Source: Lachnospiraceae bacterium
Lineage (GTDB): Bacteria; Bacillota; Clostridia; Lachnospirales; Lachnospiraceae
NCBI GenBank assembly: GCA_910575605.1
Contig: CAJTEW010000015.1
Span: 1-64,000 of the forward strand
Length of the DNA stretch: 64,000 nucleotides
Reading direction: 5' to 3'
Part shown: one piece after another, positions 8,101-16,313 of the stretch
Position numbering within the stretch: the first letter of the stretch is position 1
Layout of the letters: each line of letters starts with the position of its first letter
Translations under genes and position numbers: made by a program
The notes under the pieces: model-generated
The model's input: the letters and a program-made list of their open reading frames with translations, nothing else
Database searches by the model: none
What the model was told of the DNA's origin: nothing

Positions 8101-9344
8101 CTGATGATGACGAGCGTTATGGAAAATTTAAAAAGTTGATAACAGAAGAGCTGGCATACAGGAGAAGAACAGGAGATATAAAGAAGATAATTATTGTAGC
8201 TGTTGACCAGCTGGAGGTTGTGAGGGAGACGGGAGTAGAAGAGGAAGACTTTTTTACAAGGCTTACCCGGGACGGCAGCAGTCTGGGAATTTATACAGCT
8301 GCAACGACAACGAGAATAACGGGAATCCGTCAGGCCATTCTAAATAGCTTTAAAAACAAAATAGCAGGTTATAATTTTGACGAAAATGAGACCTTTCTGA
8401 CAGTGGGAAGGGCAGGATATAAACAGACAGACATAAAGGGGCGGGTACTGGCCGGGGACAAAATAGTACATGAGGCGCAGCTTTATGTACTGGCAGACTG
8501 TGAGGACAAAGCTTTATACAGCAGTGTCTTTGAGACTCTGACAGAGAAAATCAGGCACAGGTCTCAGGGGAAGGAAGCGCCCCATATTTCGGTCCTTCCT
8601 GACGAGCTTACTGCGTCAATGCTGGGGAAATATGCAAATGATGGAAGTATTTATCTGGTGGGGCTGGATACAGAAGAGGTGGCTGCGAGAGGATTTGGGC
8701 AGACAGTAGGGATGTTTGTAATTGTGGGAAATACAGGAACCGGAAAAACGAATATGCTTAAGGTGCTTATTCCGCAGGTGTCGGCCAGGGGAAGGACTTA
8801 TGTGTTTGATACAAAGGGAATGGAGCTGTATCATTACCGTCTGCTTCCAGATGTTCTGTATGTAGAAGGAGCCAGTGAGCGTGCAGTTTTTATGAAAGAG
8901 CTTTTGGATGAGTTGAGCAGCAGGAGGAAATTATTAAAAGAGTATCTAGAAAGGCATCAAAGCTTAAGCCCAAAGCAGGCAGCAGAAAAGCTTCCATTTT
9001 GTACGATAGTTATTGATGATTTAGATGAATTCACGGAATCTATCGGAAAGGATTTGGAAAAAACAGCTTCTTTTATAAAGGAAGGCATTGTATTAGGTAT
9101 TACCTGTATCATTACAGTCCATGCGGGGAAGTCACGGGGAATGACTGAAATGGACAGACTGGTGAAGCAGGCGGCAAATGGACTGGTATTAAGTTCCCAA
9201 GGAGTGATGCCGATTTTTCCGGCAGTAAGTATGAGGGAGCTTCCCAAGCCAGGGGATGGTCTATTGTTTAAAAATAGTGTTTACACAAGGGTGAGGCTTC
9301 CGAAATTTATTCTGACGGACGAAGCCGGCCGGCCACGCTTATGA
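5199..9344 (+). CDS. essC: EssC type VII secretion FtsK/SpoIIIE ATPase
   Basis: A 1381-aa motor ATPase of T7SSb starting with GTG. An FHA-like N-terminal region precedes two membrane helices (about 136-190). Three FtsK/SpoIIIE-type ATPase domains follow, with Walker A motifs GTTGSGKS (578-585, Lys584), SGFGKT (917-922, Lys921) and GNTGTGKT (1177-1184, Lys1183). Walker B-like strands are LFIISDEFAEL, KIIIVAVDQLEV and CTIVIDDLDEF. All three P-loops look intact, while in many EssC proteins the distal ones degenerate. The EssC C terminus often selects strain-specific effectors, and the next genes are the likely clients. Confidence 0.95.
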   Translation: MEKHIFGREENITISAGTEAVLRISGLKSRLYIRGMKGYADTGKGEPMYQNRKKLMSGEFSIEPGDFMELRGIKVEVWEEHIAVSGPLEKYTTTLLEQSPKGKPFEEFPVYKRSPRFLKDVCSEKISVELPRRNEIQKKTGLLMTVLPPIGMFVVTAAAGLLMGRGIYMMMTAMATIMTALFSGVRYFDDWKGMKKRRQERGRKYISYLWQRQREMSEAYLLEQGVYESQYPDMKEISRMVREYNSRIYERISSDEDFLTVSVGSYEGKTAFGIDFKKPGWDVEEDMLTELAGKICRKYSTVSRPKIIDLKKAHLGIVGEKSALHQQLCILISQTAFFQSYHDIRIIIIYDEKYEEDFAWMRWLPHVRIPPADICGMVHSGNGRDVVLGSVMQLLKERVAHLENGGKDRRFLPHYLFVIDESDFILNHGIMEYLSMNGGLLGFSIIYTSSFLSNLPEYIGTVLALENSREGTVLLEERAYKKQRIMLLEAEGVNFEWLARDISVLEHEQGVGSCIPDSITFFEMYGVKLPEELNVRKRWEQNQSHKSLAVPVGMRSAEDILYLNLHERAHGPHGLVAGTTGSGKSEFIQSYILSLAVNFHPHEAGFLLIDYKGGGMAGLFEKLPHHLGTITNLDGSGSMRALKCVKAELSRRQRLFRSLNLNHINGYMRLFKEGRAEEPVPHLFIISDEFAELRKEQPDFMKELISAARIGRSLGVHLILATQKPAGVVDDQIWSNSKFKVCLKVQDENDSREVLKTPDAAGITLPGRAYLQVGNNETYELFQSALSGAVYQEAGKDNGILDERVYVVNELGQGELINRDLSGKMETYCTSKTQLEAVTEHIRALFDKGSEVKARGPWLPPLGYMLISPYVEGNCKRDGNESLSVCIGKMDIPELQEQKDLVHSFKEEGNLLLTASSGFGKTVFLTTVLTSLALLYDVEALNFYILDYGNNGCMPLKRLPHTAEYITSDDDERYGKFKKLITEELAYRRRTGDIKKIIIVAVDQLEVVRETGVEEEDFFTRLTRDGSSLGIYTAATTTRITGIRQAILNSFKNKIAGYNFDENETFLTVGRAGYKQTDIKGRVLAGDKIVHEAQLYVLADCEDKALYSSVFETLTEKIRHRSQGKEAPHISVLPDELTASMLGKYANDGSIYLVGLDTEEVAARGFGQTVGMFVIVGNTGTGKTNMLKVLIPQVSARGRTYVFDTKGMELYHYRLLPDVLYVEGASERAVFMKELLDELSSRRKLLKEYLERHQSLSPKQAAEKLPFCTIVIDDLDEFTESIGKDLEKTASFIKEGIVLGITCIITVHAGKSRGMTEMDRLVKQAANGLVLSSQGVMPIFPAVSMRELPKPGDGLLFKNSVYTRVRLPKFILTDEAGRPRL

Positions 9345-9368
9345 TAAGAATTACAGGGAGAGGAAAAA

Positions 9369-9647
9369 ATGGCAGAAAATATTCATATTAATCAGGAAAA
9401 AGTCCGGAAGGCGGCCGAAAGCCTTGAATTTGTAACTGCCTGTTTGAAAGGAATTCCTTTGCAGGATCAAGACATAAGAACAACTCTGCCAGCTAATATA
9501 AACGGACAGGTGTCTTATGAAAGAGCGCAGAAGAATCTTACAGAGCTAGGCATCTGTCTTGTAAAGGAGGCACAGAATATCAGGAGACTTGGCATTGCTT
9601 TTACAGAGTTTGATGAGCTGGCCCAAGGTCTGACAGGGAGGGGGTAA
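9369..9647 (+). CDS. Small helical T7SS export partner (TIGR04197/DUF3130-like)
   Basis: A 92-aa protein predicted as two helices: IHINQEKVRKAAESLEF, then a central turn at NINGQVSYERAQKN. It resembles the WXG100-like family annotated as TIGR04197 or SACOL2603-type, members of which act as targeting partners for LXG effectors. GAGAGG precedes ATG 9369. It lies between essC and a large candidate effector, as such partners usually do. The family assignment is by pattern and context. Confidence 0.6.
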   Translation: MAENIHINQEKVRKAAESLEFVTACLKGIPLQDQDIRTTLPANINGQVSYERAQKNLTELGICLVKEAQNIRRLGIAFTEFDELAQGLTGRG

Positions 9648-9652
9648 AACCA

Positions 9653-11071
9653 GTGACGCCAAAGGACTATTTGAATCCCGAGAGTATAAGGCTTCAGTGC
9701 AGTCAGGCAGTAAGCCGTATGGAAGAGGATAATAAGGCATTGGAAATAATAAATCAGAGTATTCAGGATTTTGCTAGAGATGAAGAAATAAAAAGTGAGT
9801 CCTTTTATGCTTTAAAGCAGCAGCTAAAGGGATATGAGACAATTATTGAGGCTGTAAGAACTGCAAATATTGCGAATGCCCGGGATTTTGAAAGCCTTGG
9901 AAGCCTTGTGGGCAGTGAAGTGCTGGACGGAGAGGTGATTTTCTGCCAGATGGAAAACTCGTTGAATTTAAAGGAAGTTTATCTGCTGAATGAAGCTGTA
10001 TGCAGGGGCCGAATGGCAGTGGAGAAGGAGCCATCTATTTATACATATTATAGCCGGAAGGCAGAGAGGTATAGAGAGCTGGCAGAGAATAGCCAAAGAT
10101 TATATGACAAATGGAGGGAAAAGACAGAAAAGTTTGATGAAATCGTACTGAGTACGAGCCGTCTGTTTTTAGAGAGCGTAGATATTCATCCGCTTATACA
10201 GGAAGGATTGTCAGAACTTTCAGGGGCTTATAGAAATGGGGCTTATACTTATAACAAGGGCAGCCTGTGGCAGAAACAGATAAAGAATAAATGCCTGCGT
10301 CTGGGAATGTGTTTTGATGACATGGGCGGTGACCAGAGCGGGCCGTACAGTCTGTGGCGGAGAGGAATTGAGCCTGACAGGGAGTATATCCGGGATTTGG
10401 TTCACGGCTATAAGGAATATGAAAAATATTCGGATGATGAGATTGGAGAGCTGCTTATAAAGCTAGAGAGCGAAGGCTGCGGATATGTAGCATTTGCAAA
10501 TATTGTTGCAGACGAATATAGAGGAAGGGAAGAAGAATTTGAGGATAAGTTTGGTTTTCCGCTTTTTCTCGAAAATGTGAACGGAAGTGCATATGTAAAT
10601 TATAATCAGCTTATTATTGATATTTACTGTGCCAGTGATAACCGTAAGGAAGACGGAAGCTATGACTTAGATGAGGATATTTCTACGACAAGAGGGACTG
10701 GGACAACGCCTAAGAGCAGGGAGTATCGGTTTGAAAGGTATATGAGGGATAACGGCGCAGAGGTCGAAATTCAGTATATTGAATGCAGTGTGGACAATGT
10801 GTATGAAATATGTAAAGATGAGATTAATAAGGGAAATCGGATGATTATTAGTACCTGCCCGGTCAGATTAGAGGATACACAAGGAGAACCAGCTCATATG
10901 GACGGCGGTCATGCAATGATGGTGACGGGCTTAACAGATGACGGAAGGATTGAAGTGTCGTCTTGGGGAGAAAGATATTATATTACCCCAGATGATTCTG
11001 ATTATACTGCGCCTGAAAAGAACCGTGCGAGGGAAGCATATATAAAGCTGCAGTCTGTCGGATTTCGGTAA
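9653..11071 (+). CDS. Candidate T7SS effector with C-terminal papain/C39-like cysteine protease domain
   Basis: 472 aa with a GTG start 5 bp after the small partner gene. Residues 1-210 are long helices rich in charged residues, as in the delivery domains of T7SS polymorphic toxins. The C-terminal half holds the pieces of a cysteine protease: EGCGYVAFANIV (Cys276, the CGxxA pattern of C39 peptidases), GGHAMMVTGL (His420) and SSWGERYYI (436-444), which recalls the NSWG motif of papain with Ser in place of Asn. No signal peptide or membrane helix is present, as expected for T7SS export. Activity and target are inferred only. It could instead be an amidase or a degenerate protease. Confidence 0.6.
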   Translation: MTPKDYLNPESIRLQCSQAVSRMEEDNKALEIINQSIQDFARDEEIKSESFYALKQQLKGYETIIEAVRTANIANARDFESLGSLVGSEVLDGEVIFCQMENSLNLKEVYLLNEAVCRGRMAVEKEPSIYTYYSRKAERYRELAENSQRLYDKWREKTEKFDEIVLSTSRLFLESVDIHPLIQEGLSELSGAYRNGAYTYNKGSLWQKQIKNKCLRLGMCFDDMGGDQSGPYSLWRRGIEPDREYIRDLVHGYKEYEKYSDDEIGELLIKLESEGCGYVAFANIVADEYRGREEEFEDKFGFPLFLENVNGSAYVNYNQLIIDIYCASDNRKEDGSYDLDEDISTTRGTGTTPKSREYRFERYMRDNGAEVEIQYIECSVDNVYEICKDEINKGNRMIISTCPVRLEDTQGEPAHMDGGHAMMVTGLTDDGRIEVSSWGERYYITPDDSDYTAPEKNRAREAYIKLQSVGFR

Positions 11072-11110
11072 GAATGTTCTGGCAGAGACAGTGAAATAAG
11101 GGAGACAAAT

Positions 11111-11326
11111 GTGGAGAATATGGAGAATTTGAGACAAAGGTATAAGCGTTTTCAAAAGGAGGAAGAGGACGAAGAAAGAGAAATACAGGAATGTTTTTTT
11201 AGAATTCAGTATATGTGTGATAACTGTACGGAGTATGACAGGGATATATGGGGGCTGATAGAGGAACAGCAGGAGATGCTGGCTGGGCTTAGGTTAAGGA
11301 ATAATATTAATGACTGTAAAAAATAA
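11111..11326 (+). CDS. Small coiled-coil protein after the T7SS effector
   Basis: A 71-aa, highly charged helical protein (RQRYKRFQKEEEDEEREIQE, then EYDRDIWGLIEEQQEMLAGL). GTG 11111 follows GGAG at 11101-11104 with good spacing; ATG 11120 is a weaker alternative. It is the last gene of the T7SS transcript. Length and position suit a second helical targeting partner of the DUF3958/Lap2 kind, or an immunity protein; the sequence alone cannot decide. Confidence 0.5.
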   Translation: MENMENLRQRYKRFQKEEEDEEREIQECFFRIQYMCDNCTEYDRDIWGLIEEQQEMLAGLRLRNNINDCKK

Positions 11327-11331
11327 ATAGT

Positions 11332-11341
11332 TACACGTGTA
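11332..11341. promoter_or_regulatory. LacI-type operator, upstream copy
   Basis: The palindrome TACACGTGTA lies in the context AGTTACACGTGTACATT. The same 17-mer recurs at 11503-11519. The central CG is characteristic of LacI/GalR sites. The distance between the two palindromes is 174 bp, which would allow DNA looping. Confidence 0.65.
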
Positions 11342-11457
11342 CATTCTTGATAAATATATAAATAAGATAAAAAGACAGAAATAATAAGGATTCATTGTAA
11401 AAATAAACAAAAATTATTAAATGAAAGTATGTAAAATGCTGAAAATATAATTTGAAG

Positions 11458-11486
11458 TTGACATTTATGTGTAATGAGAATATCCT
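11458..11486 (+). promoter_or_regulatory. Promoter of the arabino-oligosaccharide operon
   Basis: TTGACA (11458-11463), a 17-nt spacer and TATCCT (11481-11486). The predicted start of transcription is about 11492, so the operator at 11506-11515 lies just inside the transcript, where a bound repressor would block it. Confidence 0.6.
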
Positions 11487-11505
11487 TTATTTAAGAGAAA
11501 TAAGT

Positions 11506-11515
11506 TACACGTGTA
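11506..11515. promoter_or_regulatory. LacI-type operator, promoter-proximal copy
   Basis: A second TACACGTGTA, embedded in the same 17-mer as the copy at 11332. It lies 20 bp after the -10 box of the importer operon. The LacI-family regulator encoded at 16314-17306 is the natural candidate to bind here. Confidence 0.7.
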
Positions 11516-11578
11516 CATTTTCGAAACCAAGCATATATTCTAGATTATATGCAAAGTATTTTCAGAAGGGAGAATTCT

Positions 11579-12892
11579 ATGAAAAACGTGAAAAAGTGGA
11601 AAAGATTATTTGCCGCCGGGATAGCGGCAGTAATGACTGTATCGCTGGCAGCATGCAGCGGCGGAGCAAAGGACGAGGGTAAAGACAAAAATGAATCAGG
11701 TGCAGATGGTAAAACTGTAACATTTTGGAATAGTTTTACAGGTGCAGATGGAGATATGCTGGTTAAGCTGGTTAACCGTTTTAATGAAGAAAATAAAGAC
11801 GGTATTACGGTTGAAATGGATATTTCTTCAGATTTTGATAGTCAGCTTTCTACGGCATTTGCAGCAGGAACCGGCCCTACGATGATCTTAAGCTCCAGTG
11901 CATACAGATTTACATATGGAGACTATATGCAGGATATCAGTGATGTGTTTGATAAGACAAATCTTGATAAGGCAGATTTTATACAATCCTATCTGGACTA
12001 CTGTTCGGAGGGAGATTCCCTGTATTTCGTGCCGTTTCAGGTAGTTGGATATTATATGTATTGGAATAAAGATCTGTTTAAACAGGCTGGACTCGATCCG
12101 GACGAGCCGCCTGCAACCTGGGAAGAATGGAAAATATATGCAGAAAAGATTACGGATGAGACTAAAAATGTGTACGGCTCAGGTATTTCTTATGATTATG
12201 CATACCAGATTGCACATATGATGCAGCGGTTTGGTGGTCTCGCAGTAACAGATGATAACGGTTCCTGGAAAGCGAATTTTGCGGGAAACAAAGGCTATCA
12301 GGATTTCTTGAATATGTATAAAGGATTAGTGGATGGTAAGCACAATCCACTTGAGGCTGATACAGATTCTATGATGAGCGCGGGACAGATTGGCATAACG
12401 GCAGGAGGCCCATGGGTAACAGCAGGATTGGATACAGCAGGAGTAAATTACGGCATTGGACTGATTCCTCAGGGAGATGCAGGTGATATGAATTCTGTGG
12501 AGGTGCTGGGATTTTCTGTTACAACTTCAGCCAGTGACGAGGAAAAGGAAGCAGCTTATAAATTTATTGAGTGGTGGAACACAGAAAATGAAGAGGGAAG
12601 CAGCCCGGCATTAGAATGGTCTGTAGCAAATGGCTTTCCAGCATATACCTATTCTGTACAAGAAAAGGAAGAATATAAAGCGAATGAGAAGTTAAGTGCG
12701 ATGTCCGCAGCAAATCCAGATGCTCCTACAGATTTTATTGTAGATTCTAGTTTCCCGGGAATTAATTCAATTATTAGTGAGGTAATTCCGGAGATGATCA
12801 ATTCAGTTGCATTCGGTAATGCAACGGTAGATGAGGCATTGGAAAAAGCGCAGTCTTCTGCAGATAAAATTGTGGAGGAGTATGGGGAATAA
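11579..12892 (+). CDS. Sugar ABC transporter substrate-binding lipoprotein
   Basis: 437 aa from ATG 11579, which follows AGAAGGGAG; an upstream in-frame ATG at 11549 lacks a ribosome site and would hide the signal peptide. The lipoprotein signal (KRLFAAGIAAVMTV, lipobox LAAC) is followed by VTFWNSFTGADGDML, the typical opening of family 1 (MalE/UgpB-like) sugar-binding proteins. It would capture an oligosaccharide outside the membrane and hand it to the two permeases next door. Arabinosidase genes in the same operon point to arabino-oligosaccharides. No ATPase is encoded here, so a shared MsmK-type ATPase is likely. Confidence 0.9.
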   Translation: MKNVKKWKRLFAAGIAAVMTVSLAACSGGAKDEGKDKNESGADGKTVTFWNSFTGADGDMLVKLVNRFNEENKDGITVEMDISSDFDSQLSTAFAAGTGPTMILSSSAYRFTYGDYMQDISDVFDKTNLDKADFIQSYLDYCSEGDSLYFVPFQVVGYYMYWNKDLFKQAGLDPDEPPATWEEWKIYAEKITDETKNVYGSGISYDYAYQIAHMMQRFGGLAVTDDNGSWKANFAGNKGYQDFLNMYKGLVDGKHNPLEADTDSMMSAGQIGITAGGPWVTAGLDTAGVNYGIGLIPQGDAGDMNSVEVLGFSVTTSASDEEKEAAYKFIEWWNTENEEGSSPALEWSVANGFPAYTYSVQEKEEYKANEKLSAMSAANPDAPTDFIVDSSFPGINSIISEVIPEMINSVAFGNATVDEALEKAQSSADKIVEEYGE

Positions 12893-12918
12893 GCTTTTAT
12901 AAAGATTGGAGAAGTGGA

Positions 12919-13803
12919 ATGAAAGAAATAATAAGATATTGGAATAAGCCGTCAAGAAGCGCGTATGTTTTTTTGGCCCCGTCTATTATTTTACTGACAT
13001 TATTTAGTGTAATACCGCTTTTAATCGCATTTGCGCTTAGTTTATTTGATGTTCCAATTACGATGGATTCTGCGACATTTATCGGTATTGAGAACTTTGT
13101 AGAGGCATTTTCTGACAGCCGTTTTCTAAATAGTTTGAAAGTTACAGCTATATTTACGCTTTTAGAAGTGCCGTTACAAGTTTTTGGAGCGCTTGTTATT
13201 GCAGCGTTTATAACAAAAAATAATATGAAAAATAAGTTTTTGCGGGCGGTGTATTTTCTTCCGGTTATATGTTCAGCTACAGCAATTGGTATTATGTGGA
13301 AAATGATTCTACATTCAAATATTGGATTTGTTACAGCTGTGCTTCAAACTATGGGACTTGGAAAGATTAATTTTCTAAATACCCCTGGGCTGACAATTTT
13401 TGTTGTTTCTTTCATTTCCATATGGAGAAGCTTTGGAATATCTGCCATTATTTATGTAACGGCAATCCAGCAAGTTTCTGGCTCTTTGTACGAGGCGGCA
13501 GAGATGGATGGAGCAGGCAGAATCCGGCAGTTTTTCCATATAACGGTTCCTTCGATCCGGCCGACATTCTGGTATATATTGATGACGAGGTTTGCCGGAG
13601 CCCTGCAGATTTTTGATATTATTTATATTACGACAAACGGAGGGCCGAACTATACAACAGAATCTACAGTTTCGTACATATACGCTAAAGCATTTTCTTC
13701 CCGTTCAAGTATGGGTTATGCATCTGCAATGTCTGTGGTTTTGTTTGTAATCATCATGGCAGCCACTGTTATAATGTATCGTAAGATGAATGAGGAGGGC
13801 TAA
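12919..13803 (+). CDS. Sugar ABC transporter permease (MalF/UgpA type)
   Basis: 294 aa with six predicted membrane helices. The cytoplasmic coupling motif for the ATPase reads YEAAEMDGAGRIRQFFHITVP, the EAA loop of carbohydrate importers. N-terminal residues SAYVFLAPSIILL are typical of the MalF/UgpA subfamily. It lies 26 bp after the binding protein and 3 bp before the partner permease, so the three genes form one importer. Confidence 0.92.
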   Translation: MKEIIRYWNKPSRSAYVFLAPSIILLTLFSVIPLLIAFALSLFDVPITMDSATFIGIENFVEAFSDSRFLNSLKVTAIFTLLEVPLQVFGALVIAAFITKNNMKNKFLRAVYFLPVICSATAIGIMWKMILHSNIGFVTAVLQTMGLGKINFLNTPGLTIFVVSFISIWRSFGISAIIYVTAIQQVSGSLYEAAEMDGAGRIRQFFHITVPSIRPTFWYILMTRFAGALQIFDIIYITTNGGPNYTTESTVSYIYAKAFSSRSSMGYASAMSVVLFVIIMAATVIMYRKMNEEG

Positions 13804-13806
13804 TCT

Positions 13807-14652
13807 ATGAATGGTAAGAGTGCAAAAAAAGTAAAAAATACAATTATCGGTATACCAGTAAACCTTGTGCTGATAGTGCTGGCATTACTTGTGCTGATAC
13901 CGATTATATGGATGACGTTTAGTGCATTTAAACCTGAAAAAGAAATCATTTCGTGGCCTCCGACATTTATTCCTGCTGTTCTTACATTTCAGAATTTTGC
14001 AGATGTACAAGATAGAATTAATATTGTGCGTTATATTTTGAACTCTGTTATATATGCAGGAGGGACGACACTTCTGGCAGTGATTATCAACAGTATGGCA
14101 GGCTATGCATATGCATTTTATGAGTTTAAAGGGAAAACAGGTCTGTTTTTAATGACACTTGCAACAATGATGGTTCCGTTTCAAGTAATTATGGTTCCGC
14201 TGTTTTTGGTCGTATTTAAAATGGGAATGTATGATACTTACTGGGGGCTGATTATTCCAAGAGTGGCAGTGGCAGGTTCCATTTTCATGATGCGGGCAGC
14301 ATTTTCCGGGATTCCAAAGGAGCTTGCAGAGGCAGCCCGGATTGACGGGCTTTCGGAATATGGGATTTTTTGGAGAATTATGATGCCGCAGGTAAAGCCG
14401 GCAGTAATTACTTTGATAATCTTAAGTATTAACGGTTCATGGAATGATCTGCTCTGGCCGATGATTGTAACAAGCAGTACAGAAATGCGTACATTAGCCA
14501 ATGGATTGGCATTATTTGTGGGACAGAATACAATTGAATACGGGGCGGCTTTTGCAGGCGCATTAATTTCTCTGCTGCCGATGTTTGCCTTGTATATGGT
14601 TGGACAGAAATATTTTGTAGAGGGGATGGCCGGAGCCGGACTGAAGGGCTAA
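13807..14652 (+). CDS. Sugar ABC transporter permease (MalG/UgpE type)
   Basis: 281 aa with six membrane helices. Its EAA loop is ELAEAARIDGLSEYGIFWRI followed by MMPQVKPA. The segment MTFSAFKPEKEI in the first periplasmic loop and the C-terminal FVEGMAGAGLKG are standard for the MalG/UgpE partner. It would pair with the preceding permease to form the channel. The GH51 gene begins 10 bp later. Confidence 0.93.
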   Translation: MNGKSAKKVKNTIIGIPVNLVLIVLALLVLIPIIWMTFSAFKPEKEIISWPPTFIPAVLTFQNFADVQDRINIVRYILNSVIYAGGTTLLAVIINSMAGYAYAFYEFKGKTGLFLMTLATMMVPFQVIMVPLFLVVFKMGMYDTYWGLIIPRVAVAGSIFMMRAAFSGIPKELAEAARIDGLSEYGIFWRIMMPQVKPAVITLIILSINGSWNDLLWPMIVTSSTEMRTLANGLALFVGQNTIEYGAAFAGALISLLPMFALYMVGQKYFVEGMAGAGLKG

Positions 14653-14662
14653 GGAAATTTGT

Positions 14663-16171
14663 ATGGTAAAGACGAAAGTATTATGTGATAAAAATTTTAT
14701 AGTTGGTGAGATTGACCCACGGCTGTTTGGCTCTTTTGCAGAGCATATGGGAAGGGTAATTTATACTGGAATATATGAGCCTCAGAACAGCCGGTCCGAT
14801 GAAGCAGGTTTCCGCAGAGATGTGCTAGATGCTGTAAAAGAGATGGGAGTGACAACAGTGCGTTACCCTGGTGGAAATTTTGTATCGGCTTATCACTGGG
14901 AAGATGGCGTAGGGCCGAAAGAGGACAGACCGAGGAGACTTGAACTGGCGTGGAAGTCGATTGAGACTAATGAATTTGGAACTGATGAATTTATGCAGTG
15001 GGTGAAAAAGGCAGGAGTAAGTCCTATTTTTACAGTGAATCTTGGTACAAGAGGTATAGACGAAGCGGTACAGTATCTGGAATACTGCAATTTTCCAGGG
15101 GGAACAAAGTACAGTGAGATGCGAAAAAGTTATGGCATAAAAGAACCCTACGGTGTCAAAATGTGGTGTCTTGGAAATGAGATGGATGGTGGATGGCAGA
15201 TTGGACATAAAACAGCGTCGGAATATGGAAGGCTTGCTGCAGAGGCAGGAAAGGCTATGAAAACGGTGGATTCAGATATTGAATTAATAGCATGCGGAAG
15301 CTCACTGTCTACTATGTCAACCTATCCGCAATGGGATATGGAGGTGCTGGAGCAGACATATGAGGTGATAGACTATCTGGCTTTGCATCAATATTATGCG
15401 GGCCAGGAAAAAGGTACAGAAGCTTTTCTGGCACAGACACTTGACATGGAAGAATATATAAAGACAATCCGTTCAGCTGCCCAGGTTATTAAGCAGAAAA
15501 AACGTTCTGCCAGAGAGATAAAATTTAGTGTGGATGAATGGGGAGTGTGGGCTGGCCCGGGTAATACTGTAAACGAGGAGATTGCGGAGAATCCATGGCA
15601 GATTGCACCGTCTGTCAGTGAGCAGATTTACACAATGGAGGATGCACTTTTATTTGCTGGAATGCAGATGGTAATTCTTCGGAATGCAGATGTAATTAAG
15701 ATTGCATGCCAGTCGCTTATTACTAATGTAAGCTCCTGTATTATGACAGAAGAAGGCGGAGGGTTATGGCGGCAGACAATTTATTATCCATTTTATTATT
15801 TCGCAAATTATGCTCACGGTGTTGTTCTTAAGAATGTGCTCTTAGGTGAGACGTACAGGTGTGAGGAGTTTGAAGAAGTGCCATATTTGGATATTCTAGC
15901 AGTATGGAATGAGGATAAGCGGGAGATTGCTCTATTTATGGTTAACAGATGTGAAGGCGAAAGCATGAAATGCGATATACATTTACAGGGATTCGGTTTA
16001 AAGGAAATCAGAATGTCCAAGGCTCTTTATGCAAAAGATAAAAAGATGACAAACCAGTATAACCATAATGCAGTAATTCCGAAGGAGAATAATGCAGTAT
16101 CTATAGAAGATGACTGCTGTATAGCGGAAATTCTTCCGTTGTCATTCAATGTTATAAGGCTGGGAATATAA
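14663..16171 (+). CDS. abfA: Alpha-L-arabinofuranosidase, GH51
   Basis: 502 aa, the usual length for intracellular GH51 arabinofuranosidases. Conserved family segments include GSFAEHMGR, VRYPGGNFVSAYHWEDGVGP, WCLGNEMDG with acid/base Glu173, and VDEWGVW with nucleophile Glu292. No signal peptide is present, so it works in the cytoplasm on imported arabino-oligosaccharides and releases L-arabinose. It directly follows the importer, so uptake and hydrolysis are coupled. Confidence 0.93.
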   Translation: MVKTKVLCDKNFIVGEIDPRLFGSFAEHMGRVIYTGIYEPQNSRSDEAGFRRDVLDAVKEMGVTTVRYPGGNFVSAYHWEDGVGPKEDRPRRLELAWKSIETNEFGTDEFMQWVKKAGVSPIFTVNLGTRGIDEAVQYLEYCNFPGGTKYSEMRKSYGIKEPYGVKMWCLGNEMDGGWQIGHKTASEYGRLAAEAGKAMKTVDSDIELIACGSSLSTMSTYPQWDMEVLEQTYEVIDYLALHQYYAGQEKGTEAFLAQTLDMEEYIKTIRSAAQVIKQKKRSAREIKFSVDEWGVWAGPGNTVNEEIAENPWQIAPSVSEQIYTMEDALLFAGMQMVILRNADVIKIACQSLITNVSSCIMTEEGGGLWRQTIYYPFYYFANYAHGVVLKNVLLGETYRCEEFEEVPYLDILAVWNEDKREIALFMVNRCEGESMKCDIHLQGFGLKEIRMSKALYAKDKKMTNQYNHNAVIPKENNAVSIEDDCCIAEILPLSFNVIRLGI

Positions 16172-16225
16172 ATATATGGGATGATGTCTGCCTGATATGT
16201 ACGGTGCCCTCTATCTATCCATGCG

Positions 16226-16254
16226 TTGCTAAGAAAACGATTTTATGCTATACT
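16226..16254 (+). promoter_or_regulatory. Promoter of the LacI-family regulator gene
   Basis: TTGCTA (16226-16231), a 17-nt spacer and TATACT (16249-16254) with an extended TG one base upstream. The spacer contains AGAAAACGATTTT, an imperfect palindrome with a central CG, which may be an autoregulatory or catabolite-control (cre-like) site. Confidence 0.55.
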
Positions 16255-16313
16255 CAAGCTGATTTTTACGAGAAGTCATGAGGAAAAGAATGCATGAAAC
16301 GGGAGGTAGCCGT

